Assembly (NCBI GenBank): GCA_020402865.1
Contig: JADBYT010000019.1
Coordinates: 1-64,000, forward strand
Source: Bacteroidota bacterium
GTDB taxonomy: Bacteria; Bacteroidota; Bacteroidia; Palsa-965
DNA length: 64,000 nucleotides
Direction: 5' to 3'
The notes beneath the pieces are model-generated. The model did not search any database, was not told the origin of the DNA, and worked only from the letters and a program-made list of their open reading frames with translations. Made by a program: the position numbers and the translations under genes. Position 1 is the first letter of the stretch, and the number at the start of each line of letters is the position of its first letter. Below are positions 25,028-34,750 of the stretch, piece after piece.

Positions 25028-28000
25028 TTAACTTTTCGATTTATATGTTATCACATTTTCTCTGAACAAATACGCTTCTGAGGAACCTAAGTCAACCATT
25101 TTGTTAAGTATCCAGAGATAATCGTCTATTAGTTTTTTATTACTCTTTATTTTTGAAACGTGATTGTAAAAAAGTCGTTTAATCATCCTTTCCGCCGCAG
25201 GGGATGTTAATGATGAAGTTGTATTTATATCGACTTTGAAAATTTCTACTAACCAACTTATACCGTATGGTAAAAATGTTTGTTCACCAGCAGTAGAAAA
25301 TAAATTCAACATAGATTGAGTTCTTGTAGTACCTAAATCCTTAACCATTTGAGAATAAAAATCTTTCTTGTTTTCAAATGCCTTCCAGTGCATTGAATCT
25401 TCTTTCCATTCAATATCAAAAAAGAGTTGCGGTGTAAGATATAATTTTCCACTATCTTTTATTCTTTCAAAGAGGTACTCCCAAATATTCCAAAAGTTAT
25501 CAATTAGTTTTTTGTTGAACACTTCATTTATCGATTCTGCAATTACTTTGTCTAGTCTTCTAATAATATACTCTAGAATATTTGAAGCAAAGTTATAAAG
25601 ATCGTTTCTGCCCTTCCAAAGTTTGAAATCGCTTTCATATAAAGGATTAAGAATTAAGTCAAGTACAGTTTTTGAAAACTGGATGTCTGCATAGAGTAAC
25701 AAATCTCTAATATATAACTGTGCATCATGTATTTCTTGAAATTGTAACTTTTCTTCATTTCTGTGTTGGTTGTAATAGTGATCTTCTTCAATAGTTATTT
25801 CATGTGTTATTAATTGAATGAACTGTTGAATGTAATTAGTAAATATTTTGTCATTTGTTGTATATGGAATAATTACAAATGCTCTTTTAAGAAGATACCC
25901 TTCGTATTTTTTTAAGTCAAGTGTTAATATATTGATAGTTAGATCGAGATTTTCGGATTGTTCTTTAATATATTCTTGCTCTTTTAGTTTATATTCTTCG
26001 TGTTTCTCATGATCATAATAATCGTGAGATTCTTGATTATTCTTTTTGAATTCCGAGAATTTGATTAAGCAATACCAAACTCTTTTTGCTTCTTCTGGGT
26101 ATTTTTCAAAAAAAACGGTTCTGACATATTCGAGAAATCGATTAGCCTCAAAATCGTTAAATGGTGCAGATATAGTATAAGTCATTAGGAAAATCAAATC
26201 ATTTAATTCTTTTTGATTTTTTGTATTAGCAAACAAGTAATGGTATGAAGAAAGTCCAATTTCTTTTTCCATAAAATTATAATTCCGATTAAAATTTAAA
26301 CTTGTATTGTAAACATCTTGTAAAATAGATTCGATCGATTCACGAATAGTCTTTAAACACCAGAGAGTTTGAGTTATATTCAATTCGTTATTTAAGTCCC
26401 TCAATCCAATTATAGCTGTGGTAAGATGCCTGTCATCAAGAAAATCACTCACTGGTTTTTTTGAGTAATAAATAAAACACTCATTCCATATCACATAAGA
26501 TATTTGTTCAGAAGATTCATAGGCTTTGCGAATTATAGAGGAGAAATTAATAGAAATATTTTGAGCTTCAAAATGATTCTTATTTGAATCAATAAAATTA
26601 ATAACATCATTATCATATTTTGGCTGAAATAAATAACTGCCTAATTTTTCATTTTTTTCATGAATTTCCCATTTTCTTAAATCAATTTCGGTTAATAGTT
26701 TTTTCCAGATAATATCTTCGTTATTAATTCTTGACTGCATTCTATCGAACAGTTCGTGGATTTTAGTATTCATCATCCGTATATTTAATTGATAGTCAAT
26801 AATGAAGTCAATAAGCCCACGTAAATATTTTTTTCTATAAGGCAATTGATTTGATTCCCATCTTTCCATTTGAGCAAATGGAATTTTATTATCTATTGTT
26901 GCAAGTGAAGAAGATTCTTGAAGTGCCCGACTTAAATCCCATTCGTAGAATTCTTCTATTGATAGCAGTGGTAACATCGCTTCTTCAACTTCTTCAGGAT
27001 AAGCAATTGCAATGCTTGTTAGAACTCCTGCTATTGAAACATTGTTGCTATGAAGGAGTAGGTAATTAAACATAAATTTTAAATTTCTCTTGCTAAAAAC
27101 TGTTTTTGCTGCTGCTATTTCTAAAAGATATTTTTCCAAACTCATTAATAATGACTCAATCGCGGAATGTGTAACACTTACACCTCTGTATGCAGCCCAT
27201 AATTCCCACGCTGCCCATTGCTTTACTTTTGTCCCATCGTTTAATTCAATCTCAATTTCGATGAATTGATACTTCTTATTACATTCGGCTTTGACATAAA
27301 AATCAATAGAGTAATTAATGATTTCAGTTACGAACTTCAAACCAATAAGAGGGTGATAACAAAGAAGAGTATAGAGTGGTGTTTTATAAATTCCTGAAGG
27401 AGAAAAGTTATACTGACTCTCTAATCCCCAGCACTCGTCTCTGTCTAATCGCCCGCCATTAATCATTGATGTTAAACTCTTGTGTTCTGAATTTTCATCA
27501 ACCTTTCTAAATATCCATTCTCTCCACGCTGTTTTAACAACCAATTCGGGAAGTTCTTGAATTAAAATATGATTACCTAAACCTGAAATACAGCTATCAA
27601 TTACCTTTGTATAATAGGAACTTAGCCTCCATGAGTCACTATATTTTTTGTTCTTGAAAGCACGTTCAATTAAGTCATTTATTTCAGATTGACAAATCGG
27701 TGCTAATTCAAATAGCTGAGAAACGAGTTCTTGGGGTTTATCCCTAACAATTCCTTGCTCCCAAAACTGATCGCCTGATTCAATCTGCTTTAAGTAGTAT
27801 ATTACGATATATTTTACAGCTAACATTTCTTGTTCATCAGTTTGAGAACGCTGAAACATTAGACGATAATTCCAGTCTGAAATGAAGTTGCAAATAGAAC
27901 GAATTAGTAAATTTATTTTTGTGATATGCTCTTTAAGAAAATACATCATTTCTGTCCAACCTGAACCAATCGGAAGGAGTATTGAAAAGTTGTTTCTATT

Positions 28001-30079
28001 TAAACTGCTCTCTTTGCAAGCGGTTTTTATCAAATGAATACATCTATTGAGAAAACTGAAATAGGTCTTTTCATCAAGCAACTCTTTTTCAAATGCTGAA
28101 AAGAAAGAGGCACAATTGTCAGATTTAAAAACAGCAATCAAAATTTCATCTGCCCAATATCCTTCAATTGAATTATCTGAAATCGTTGCTCTTATGAGTT
28201 CATTTATTTTGTTGCTATCATCAATTAAATAATCTTCAATCCAAAGTCTGAAAGCCCTTCTTATCGCTGGCTCATTACCTAAATTGTCAAAAAACTCTTT
28301 CGGATTTGGAAACTCCTCGTACTTTGATGAAACATATTTTACCAATGCCCAATCTTCTAAAATATCGTGAGTTGGAGAGTATCTTCTATTATTGTTTTCT
28401 TGAAAAATAATTTCATCGTTCTCTAATAAATCAATCGCTTCTTTATCTCCGGTTTCAGCTCTTGTAAATAGCTTCATTTCTTTAGCACGATTAATTGCTA
28501 TCTCCATGAAAGCATCCTCTCTTTTTGCAGGAAATCCTTTTATTCTATTTGTTGAATCCTTTACAAGTGAATTCCATAATTTTTCCTTGAATTCTGTTAG
28601 AGAAATGTTGGTGTAATCATCATCAGATTTACTTAATGCTGAAATTGCAAAGTCAAGATATTTTGGGCTTTGCAGTAGCTTTTTGATTTTCTCATTTTTG
28701 AGAACACCTTTTAGTTGAGGGAATTTTTCAGCAACAATATTTAGTTCAGTTTCGTCAAGCGGCAACACTTCTGCTCTACCTAATTCTTTTTTATCAATTC
28801 CAAATTTTTGAGTTATCAAGTCAACTGCATACTTTCTTGATGAACCAATAACATTTATGTCTGGAAATTGTTTAAGTAAAGCAAGCAGTTGTTTGAATGC
28901 ACATTCAGGGTCTGCTTCAAGAAGTTTTTCTAAACTGTCAATGAAAATTATTTTTTCAGGAATGAGTGAGATGCAAGAAAAAATATCTTGTAAAGTTTCA
29001 TTTACACCTTGACTGGAAAAAACATTTGCAATGTGTGGTTCACTAAACTGGTCTGCTCTGAAAACAAAAATGCTTGCATAAGGGTACTCACTTTTCAGAA
29101 CATCTTTTATTTCGGCTGATTTTCCAACGCCTGGTTTTCCTGTGACAATTGTGAATTGAAAACTGTTTACTGACTCTGTTATCGTCTGACTGATTTTTTT
29201 CCTTTCAAGATGAAATCCGTCAATTGTGCTTTTGAGAGGCAGTAGAACAACTTCACTGTCGCTTCTTAATTTCTCAATAGATTTAAAATAAGGGATAAGT
29301 TTTTTTGGGTTAAAATATTTATAGAGTTCTTCTTCTTGAATACTGGCAGTCGTAACGCTGCCTCCGTCTTTATTTAGTTTAGAAACGAAAGAAGAAAGTG
29401 AAGCCCAAATTTCTTTTTCGTTGACAGTGGTTTCACTGTTCTTGCATAGTTTGATTAGATTGAAAAAGTATATTTCATCTATACTGTTTTGATTTGTAAA
29501 ATCATATTCTAAAATATCAAAGCATTTTAAGAATTCCCAAATTTCTTTATCTGTTAATGTTGTGTTGTTGTTTACCTTCTTTAGGCTTTCTCTAAAAACA
29601 TCTAATCGTTTTTTCTTTCCTTTAATTCTGTTTGCTTCTGTTACAAAATCCGTTTCAGTTGCATGCGTGTTTGCCCAATCTAAAAGTGACTTTAAATGGT
29701 TTCTTTCTTCTTTTGTGAAACCGCTTTTGACAATTATTAACCTGTCCTTTGCTTTATCAAATAGAGCAGTGTTGTTATAGTCTTTCCAAAATGCTTCAAT
29801 CACTTCTTTGAAAAGAGCATTGTCTGCTGTGAATGTGATGTTGTTCTTTATCTGTACTAACAATCTATGTTGTCCAATAGCAGATTTTGCTACTACTAAT
29901 AAGTCGTCTGTTTCATACCCTCTATTTGTCGTTTGAAATGCAACTTCAATAATTTCATTTGCAAAATTCAATGGTGCATTGCCCCGAATTATCAGTGTTG
30001 TTAGAAACGCTGTTTGAATGGCTTGTTCAAAGTTAGTCCCTCCACCTCCTTTTTGAAATACACTTCCTTTATCAGACAT
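25028..30079 (-). CDS. Avs-like STAND NTPase with N-terminal PD-(D/E)XK-type nuclease domain; probable anti-phage defence protein
   Basis: 1683 residues, single intact frame, strongly AT-rich against its neighbours. Residues 1-150: GGGGTNFEQAIQTAFL, then TDDLL (D58/D59) and VQIK (Q76, K78), fitting the D...QxK variant of the PD-(D/E)XK nuclease core used by Mrr/Cap4-type effectors. STAND ATPase: Walker A GKPGVGKS at 314-321, Walker B KIIFIDSLEKLL at 376-387 (D381), sensor-type SSRKY at 413-417, LPLDETELNIV after it. SPTHDILEDWALVKYV near 615-630 matches the HD..xDWAL motif seen in Avs-type STAND proteins. The ~1000-residue C-terminus is helical with no repeat I can name and would be the sensor. 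In known Avs proteins the C-terminus binds a phage protein, the NTPase tetramerises and the nuclease cuts DNA. Function here is inferred from architecture. No accessory gene is adjacent; it lies 38 bases after the M1 peptidase gene on the same strand. Confidence 0.82.
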   Translation of the reverse strand: MSDKGSVFQKGGGGTNFEQAIQTAFLTTLIIRGNAPLNFANEIIEVAFQTTNRGYETDDLLVVAKSAIGQHRLLVQIKNNITFTADNALFKEVIEAFWKDYNNTALFDKAKDRLIIVKSGFTKEERNHLKSLLDWANTHATETDFVTEANRIKGKKKRLDVFRESLKKVNNNTTLTDKEIWEFLKCFDILEYDFTNQNSIDEIYFFNLIKLCKNSETTVNEKEIWASLSSFVSKLNKDGGSVTTASIQEEELYKYFNPKKLIPYFKSIEKLRSDSEVVLLPLKSTIDGFHLERKKISQTITESVNSFQFTIVTGKPGVGKSAEIKDVLKSEYPYASIFVFRADQFSEPHIANVFSSQGVNETLQDIFSCISLIPEKIIFIDSLEKLLEADPECAFKQLLALLKQFPDINVIGSSRKYAVDLITQKFGIDKKELGRAEVLPLDETELNIVAEKFPQLKGVLKNEKIKKLLQSPKYLDFAISALSKSDDDYTNISLTEFKEKLWNSLVKDSTNRIKGFPAKREDAFMEIAINRAKEMKLFTRAETGDKEAIDLLENDEIIFQENNNRRYSPTHDILEDWALVKYVSSKYEEFPNPKEFFDNLGNEPAIRRAFRLWIEDYLIDDSNKINELIRATISDNSIEGYWADEILIAVFKSDNCASFFSAFEKELLDEKTYFSFLNRCIHLIKTACKESSLNRNNFSILLPIGSGWTEMMYFLKEHITKINLLIRSICNFISDWNYRLMFQRSQTDEQEMLAVKYIVIYYLKQIESGDQFWEQGIVRDKPQELVSQLFELAPICQSEINDLIERAFKNKKYSDSWRLSSYYTKVIDSCISGLGNHILIQELPELVVKTAWREWIFRKVDENSEHKSLTSMINGGRLDRDECWGLESQYNFSPSGIYKTPLYTLLCYHPLIGLKFVTEIINYSIDFYVKAECNKKYQFIEIEIELNDGTKVKQWAAWELWAAYRGVSVTHSAIESLLMSLEKYLLEIAAAKTVFSKRNLKFMFNYLLLHSNNVSIAGVLTSIAIAYPEEVEEAMLPLLSIEEFYEWDLSRALQESSSLATIDNKIPFAQMERWESNQLPYRKKYLRGLIDFIIDYQLNIRMMNTKIHELFDRMQSRINNEDIIWKKLLTEIDLRKWEIHEKNEKLGSYLFQPKYDNDVINFIDSNKNHFEAQNISINFSSIIRKAYESSEQISYVIWNECFIYYSKKPVSDFLDDRHLTTAIIGLRDLNNELNITQTLWCLKTIRESIESILQDVYNTSLNFNRNYNFMEKEIGLSSYHYLFANTKNQKELNDLIFLMTYTISAPFNDFEANRFLEYVRTVFFEKYPEEAKRVWYCLIKFSEFKKNNQESHDYYDHEKHEEYKLKEQEYIKEQSENLDLTINILTLDLKKYEGYLLKRAFVIIPYTTNDKIFTNYIQQFIQLITHEITIEEDHYYNQHRNEEKLQFQEIHDAQLYIRDLLLYADIQFSKTVLDLILNPLYESDFKLWKGRNDLYNFASNILEYIIRRLDKVIAESINEVFNKKLIDNFWNIWEYLFERIKDSGKLYLTPQLFFDIEWKEDSMHWKAFENKKDFYSQMVKDLGTTRTQSMLNLFSTAGEQTFLPYGISWLVEIFKVDINTTSSLTSPAAERMIKRLFYNHVSKIKSNKKLIDDYLWILNKMVDLGSSEAYLFRENVITYKSKS

Positions 30080-30082
30080 GTT

Positions 30083-30090
30083 AAAAATTA
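30083..30090 (-). promoter_or_regulatory. Possible -7 element (TAATTTTT) for the STAND gene
   Basis: Seven of eight fit to TAnnTTTG, ending three bases before the ATG at 30079, inside the 38-base AT-rich gap after the M1 peptidase stop. It would allow transcription independent of the upstream gene. Weak in such AT-rich DNA. Confidence 0.25.
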
Positions 30091-30117
30091 GTTATAGGAT
30101 AAAAGAATTAATATCCA

Positions 30118-32553
30118 TCACTCCACCACCAATCTATTCCGCGCCACCAACTTCCCGTCTTTCCGCACCTGCACTTCATAAAACCCGGTATTCCACGCTG
30201 CGGTATTGAGCATAAACTGATTACCGTTTACCTGCTGCTCCAGCACCACACGGCCTAATCCGTCAGTCACCATAAGCGTGCCGTTTTGAATGCTTTCGGG
30301 CCAGCTCAGTGTGGTTTGGTGGCTGGCGGGGTTGGGATAGATGCTGAGGTGCGCAATGACAGGCTGCGCGGCTTCCTCGCCGATGCTGTTGAGTACCGAC
30401 GACACGCCGTTGGCATAACAATACTCGCCGGGCACAAGCGAATCAATTGAAAAGTAACCATACTTTGACGATGCTGCTGAGCCGATAATTGTTTTGGTGT
30501 AGCGCGGGAATTCCTGCCAGTTTGTGCCTGCATTGGGGCGGTAGAGCAGAATTACGCTGTCGCCGTTTACGGGCATGAGGTCGTTGTCGAACCAGCCGGC
30601 GGGGCCGTTGAGCGAGGAGGTGCGGCCATCGTAATACATGCGCGCATCGGTGCTGAAGCCTGCGGGCCACACACCGCCCACGGTGAAATAGCGGCCCTGC
30701 CCGAGGCGGTAGTTGTTGGGGTTGTTCTGCATCGGATCGGGTGCAGCCCAGTGGTGGATGATGTGAACAAGTGCGGTGTCGGGCGCTGCGGTTACCGTAA
30801 GGTTTATGCGGCCCAGCGGGAAGTTGTGTGCGCCGGTGGTGGAAATTTCTTTGCTGTCCTCACTTGTGGCATCGCTGAGTTTGTTGGCGTAGTCGATGGC
30901 GGCATATACCGGCTGAAAAGGCACAGTATAGTTCACATTTGTGGTAACGCCGTTGAGAAACAAAAAGCCGGTGTATGTTTCGCCGGCTGCGCCAAAGAAC
31001 GTAACCTCCAGCGGCACATTGCTGTAATAGTTTGGCGCACCACGCAGTTTTTGCTTCACATAAATGCGTGAATTCACAAAAGGCGGAGTACCGCTGTACT
31101 GCACCGAATCAATAGAAAAGTGCGGAAAGCCGGGGTTGAACACCCAGTCGTTGAAGAAATTGTTGAGGTAGGTGAGACCGGTGGCAGCAATGAGGTTATC
31201 GCGGAAATCTTCGCTGCTCACGTCTTTAAACTGACTTTGTGAAAGGTGGTAATTCAATCCTACCTTAAACAGCGAATCGCCCATGTAGCCGCGCAGTGTG
31301 TGTGCCACGTCAGAGCCTTTTTGATACACATGATCGCCATAGGTGTAGGCATGCGGCACGCCTGAAACAGCGCGGTAGCCGCCTTCGCGCAGGTGCACGT
31401 AGTGAATAATGTCGTCGTGATTATCGCGTATGCCCTGCTGATACACGTCGTAGCCATACACGTATTCCTGAAATATATAGCCCGAATACGTGGCCCATCC
31501 TTCGTTGAGCCACATGTCTTCGGCGGTGCGGCAGGTGGCTAAATCGCCCCACCAGTGGTGTGCAAATTCGTGCGCCATGAGCACGGCTTCGTAGGTGAGC
31601 GAGCCGTTTGCGGCCACGCGCGGATAGGCAATGTTTGTGGCGTGCTCCATAGCGCCGCTGCTGAACGGCACCAAACAGTAGCCAATGCTGCTGAACGGAT
31701 GCGGCGCATACATGGCTTCAAATGCATCAATGCACTGCGGCAAATTCACAAATGAGTTTTTCATGGGCGTGGTATCGGCCGGTAAGGCAACAAGGCGGAT
31801 GGGAATGGGGCCGTTTACACCGTTGTGCTGCCAGTTTACCTGCGTATATGCGGCCACGGCTACCGAAGCAAGGTAAGTGGGAATGGTCTGGTTCATTACC
31901 CAGGTGCGGGTGCGGAAGCCGGCCACATCGGTAGTATCGTTTACCAGTGTACCGTTGCAATAGGCCAGGCGGCCGCTGTTGGTGGTAATCTCAAAACGGT
32001 AGGTGGCACGTTCTACAAAGTTGTCGAAACAGGGATGCCACACGCGGCCGTAGTTGTGCGGATCGGCATCAAAGCCTACGCCGAGGTTGAATGCGTAGCC
32101 GCTCTGAAAGTAAAAGCCGCCCCAGCCCGATGCATCTGTTTCGGGGTGGCCGTGGTACCACACGGTTACTTCTGAGGTATCGCCTGTGTTCATGGTGGCA
32201 GGTAGCGTAATGCGCAGCAGTGTGTCGTTGTATGTATAGCCGAGTGCGCCGCTTGAGTGTGTCACAGAATCGACAGTTAGTTCAAGCAGATCGAGCGGAA
32301 GCAGGCTCACGTTGTTCATGCGCGCGGCAAAGCGTACCGATGTATTGCCACTTATTTGCTGGTTGGTAAAATCGGTAATATTCAGGCGAATGGTGTAGTT
32401 GAGAATGTCGATAGTATCGCTGCGCGAGTTGGTGTTTACCGAGGAAAACGACGCGGGCAGCTGCGCAGCCTGACGAAGCTGCTGACAGGTGTGAGGCTGC
32501 TGGGCTGTGGCAGTGAATGCACACAGCAAAAATAATACAGTAAAAAGGCGCAT
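30118..32553 (-). CDS. M1 family metallopeptidase (aminopeptidase N type) with T9SS sorting domain
   Basis: 811 residues from the Met beginning MRLFTVLFL; the in-frame ATG 14 codons earlier would spoil the signal peptide (1-18, ends ATAQ). Aminopeptidase N-like beta domain to about 230, then the exopeptidase motif as SSGAMEHATN near 296-305, zinc motif HEFAHHWWGD near 325-334 and the third ligand in NEGWATYSGY about 18 residues on. This places it among the GxMEH-type M1 peptidases of Bacteroidota. C-terminus is a Por tail: LSIYPNPASHQTTLSWP, then LGRVVLEQ, AWNTGFYEVQV and LVVE. Exported by T9SS; cleaves N-terminal residues of extracellular peptides. Divergent from the PNGase F-like gene. Confidence 0.93.
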   Translation of the reverse strand: MRLFTVLFLLCAFTATAQQPHTCQQLRQAAQLPASFSSVNTNSRSDTIDILNYTIRLNITDFTNQQISGNTSVRFAARMNNVSLLPLDLLELTVDSVTHSSGALGYTYNDTLLRITLPATMNTGDTSEVTVWYHGHPETDASGWGGFYFQSGYAFNLGVGFDADPHNYGRVWHPCFDNFVERATYRFEITTNSGRLAYCNGTLVNDTTDVAGFRTRTWVMNQTIPTYLASVAVAAYTQVNWQHNGVNGPIPIRLVALPADTTPMKNSFVNLPQCIDAFEAMYAPHPFSSIGYCLVPFSSGAMEHATNIAYPRVAANGSLTYEAVLMAHEFAHHWWGDLATCRTAEDMWLNEGWATYSGYIFQEYVYGYDVYQQGIRDNHDDIIHYVHLREGGYRAVSGVPHAYTYGDHVYQKGSDVAHTLRGYMGDSLFKVGLNYHLSQSQFKDVSSEDFRDNLIAATGLTYLNNFFNDWVFNPGFPHFSIDSVQYSGTPPFVNSRIYVKQKLRGAPNYYSNVPLEVTFFGAAGETYTGFLFLNGVTTNVNYTVPFQPVYAAIDYANKLSDATSEDSKEISTTGAHNFPLGRINLTVTAAPDTALVHIIHHWAAPDPMQNNPNNYRLGQGRYFTVGGVWPAGFSTDARMYYDGRTSSLNGPAGWFDNDLMPVNGDSVILLYRPNAGTNWQEFPRYTKTIIGSAASSKYGYFSIDSLVPGEYCYANGVSSVLNSIGEEAAQPVIAHLSIYPNPASHQTTLSWPESIQNGTLMVTDGLGRVVLEQQVNGNQFMLNTAAWNTGFYEVQVRKDGKLVARNRLVVE

Positions 32554-32631
32554 AAGTTGTTTCGTGCTTTCTACTAAGATAAGCATTGTTTGCATTGGAA
32601 AATTAATAGCAACTGATACGTTTTAGTTTAT

Positions 32632-32639
32632 TATATTTG
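32632..32639 (+). promoter_or_regulatory. -7 element (TATATTTG) for the PNGase F-like gene
   Basis: Exact TAnnTTTG match ending 26 bases before the ATG at 32666. It lies downstream of none of the in-frame starts and before the alternative ATG at 32642. Confidence 0.45.
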
Positions 32640-32665
32640 TTTTGACGAACACTTATACGATACAC

Positions 32666-34603
32666 ATGAATTTCAAACGTTTACTATTCATTGCGTCCGT
32701 ATTGCTCACTGGTTTTTCTGCAAGCGCAGCCCCGGGCGATACCACACACGTAACCACACACAACCAGACATTGGTGGTGACCAACCCCAGCACCGGCTGG
32801 AACGAATATCCGGTGTGGGCGGTGTTTCCGGCGCAGAGTATGAATTACCGCAAAGTGCTGGTATCACTCGAAATGAAATGCCCCACTAACCAGAACTGCG
32901 GCGAGTGGGATTATATAGACCGTGTGATGATGCGCCGCAAAGGCGGTGTAAACCAGCCTTCGCTCGATCTTGAATTAGTGCGTTTCATTACACCTTACGG
33001 CAATACGTTTAACGGCAGCTGGCGTTTTGGCTGGGAAATAGACATTACCGATTTTGCCCTGCTGCTGCACGATTCGGTGGAAATTGGCTACCAGCACACC
33101 GGCTACGAAACCAATGTAGGCCGCGGCTGGCTTGTGACGCTTGATTTCCAGCTTGTGGAAGGCACGCCCGTGCTGCCTCCGCTGGGCTATCAGGTACTGC
33201 TGGCCAACGGCGGAACCTACGGCGGCACACCGTCTATCGAATCGGTACTTACACCGGATACGGTAACGATGGGGCAAAACACGCAGATTGCCAAAATACG
33301 CATGAACCACACCGGCCACGGTGCCGATGCGCAATACTGCTCAGAGTTTTGCGACAAGTACCGCGATCTGATTATTGACGGGGTGAATGTGGAGCGTTTT
33401 CAGCGCTGGCGCAAATGCGGACACAACGCACTCTTTCCGCAGGGCGGCACCTGGGTTTACGACCGGGGCAACTGGTGTCCGGGGGCAATGGTAAATCCCA
33501 ACCACTGGCAGTTTGCGGTAACACCGGGCTCTACGCATGTAATTAATGTGGACATGGAACCCTATTCGGGCAACGGACAGGCAAACGAAGTATTTACCAG
33601 TTACCTTTTTGAGTACGGCGCGCCTTCAAACGCAAACGATGCCGGCATTGACGAAGTAATGCGACCGAGCACGAAATACGAATTCGGGCGTATGAATCCG
33701 ATCTGCTCATCGCCTGTAATTATTCTGCGCAACAACGGCGGCAATGCACTTACCACAGCCACCATCAGCTACGGCTTTATTGGCGGACCGGTGAGCACGT
33801 ACAACTGGACCGGCAATCTGGCCACCAATGCAACCGATACGGTTGATCTGGGCGGTGTAATTATACCTCCGTTTGGTGGCGGCGCGTTCAAAGCCTGGAT
33901 TGTGAATGTAAACGGCGGTGCCGATCAGTACAATTACGACGATACAATTACTTCGATGAGTAATTCGGTGACCAGCTATTGGGAAACATCAATTTACCTT
34001 GAGCTGCGCACCAACAACGAAAGTAATATGGAAAACAGCTACGAACTGCTTGATGGCAGCGGCAACGTGGTTTACAGCCGTGCGCTGGGAACCATGAGCA
34101 ACAACACCACTTACAAAGACACGTTCAACCTCGCCCCCGGCTGCTACCGTTTGCGCATTCACGATATGGATGCGTTTGGCGGCGACGGCCTTTCGTTCTG
34201 GGCCAACTCCTCGGGCGGTTCGGGCTATTCGCGCTTGCGTCGTGTGTCGAACGGCGGCATCATACGCAGTTTCCCTGCCGATTTCGGTTCCATAATCGAC
34301 TTCAGCTTTACCGTAGGCATTGTAAACAGCGTGGAGGAAAACAACGCAGCTGCGATGGTGGCTGAAATTTATCCGAATCCTTCTGCCAACGGACAGTTTA
34401 CCATTGCACTCAGCAACACACCCAACGCTCCGGTAAACGTAGAAGTATTCGACGCCACCGGCCGTCTGGTACACAGCCAGCGAAGCTCATTTACCAACTC
34501 ACAACTACAGCTTGATCTGGGCACACAGGCCAGCGGGTTTTACATAGTGAAAATTGCCGGTGAAGATTTTGTCATTACGCAGCGTGTGATGGTTGGGGAG
34601 TAG
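32666..34603 (+). CDS. Peptide-N-glycosidase F-related secreted protein with T9SS sorting domain
   Basis: 645 residues from the Met beginning MNFKRLLFI (signal peptide to about 21, ends ASAAP); a Met eight codons upstream is possible. Residues about 50-340 match the PNGase F double jelly-roll family: LEMKCPTNQNCGEWDY near 67-82 with the Cys pair and the WDY acidic site, and HGADAQYCSEFCDKY near 215-230. PNGase F releases N-glycans from asparagine; catalytic identity here is not certain. A tail domain with DGLSFWAN is followed by the Por domain: EIYPNPSANGQFTI, FDATGRLV, ASGFYIVKIAGEDFV and a final MVGE. Together with the divergent M1 peptidase it could degrade extracellular glycoproteins. Confidence 0.85.
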   Translation: MNFKRLLFIASVLLTGFSASAAPGDTTHVTTHNQTLVVTNPSTGWNEYPVWAVFPAQSMNYRKVLVSLEMKCPTNQNCGEWDYIDRVMMRRKGGVNQPSLDLELVRFITPYGNTFNGSWRFGWEIDITDFALLLHDSVEIGYQHTGYETNVGRGWLVTLDFQLVEGTPVLPPLGYQVLLANGGTYGGTPSIESVLTPDTVTMGQNTQIAKIRMNHTGHGADAQYCSEFCDKYRDLIIDGVNVERFQRWRKCGHNALFPQGGTWVYDRGNWCPGAMVNPNHWQFAVTPGSTHVINVDMEPYSGNGQANEVFTSYLFEYGAPSNANDAGIDEVMRPSTKYEFGRMNPICSSPVIILRNNGGNALTTATISYGFIGGPVSTYNWTGNLATNATDTVDLGGVIIPPFGGGAFKAWIVNVNGGADQYNYDDTITSMSNSVTSYWETSIYLELRTNNESNMENSYELLDGSGNVVYSRALGTMSNNTTYKDTFNLAPGCYRLRIHDMDAFGGDGLSFWANSSGGSGYSRLRRVSNGGIIRSFPADFGSIIDFSFTVGIVNSVEENNAAAMVAEIYPNPSANGQFTIALSNTPNAPVNVEVFDATGRLVHSQRSSFTNSQLQLDLGTQASGFYIVKIAGEDFVITQRVMVGE

Positions 34604-34620
34604 CAGTAACAACTGTTGCG

Positions 34621-34644
34621 TCTCGGCTCCGCTTGACGTGACAG
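34621..34644. repeat. Interspersed repeat copy B
   Basis: Starts TCTCGG, has TCCGCT, ends TGACAG as in copy A at 24980-25008, lacking about five bases. It lies 17 bases after the PNGase F-like stop. Confidence 0.4.
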
Positions 34645-34673
34645 TTGTGTAGCAAGTTCAGCCTCATGAAAAT

Positions 34674-34713
34674 AAAACAAGGGCGGCACTTTTCGAGTGC
34701 CGCCCTTGTTTTT
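34674..34713. terminator. Strong bidirectional intrinsic terminator
   Basis: Perfect 17-bp arms at 34674-34690 and 34696-34712 with a five-base loop; core GGGCGGCACT / AGTGCCGCCC flanked by A and T runs. It separates the PNGase F-like gene (plus) from the ABC-F gene (minus). Confidence 0.92.
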
Positions 34714-34750
34714 AGTGATGATATGAACGCAATTAATTATGCTCATCCGT

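Noticed and set aside
30118-32553. GAMEH in place of the classic GAMEN in the M1 peptidase
   Set aside because: GxMEH variants are usual in Bacteroidota M1 peptidases, so it is not a damaged site.
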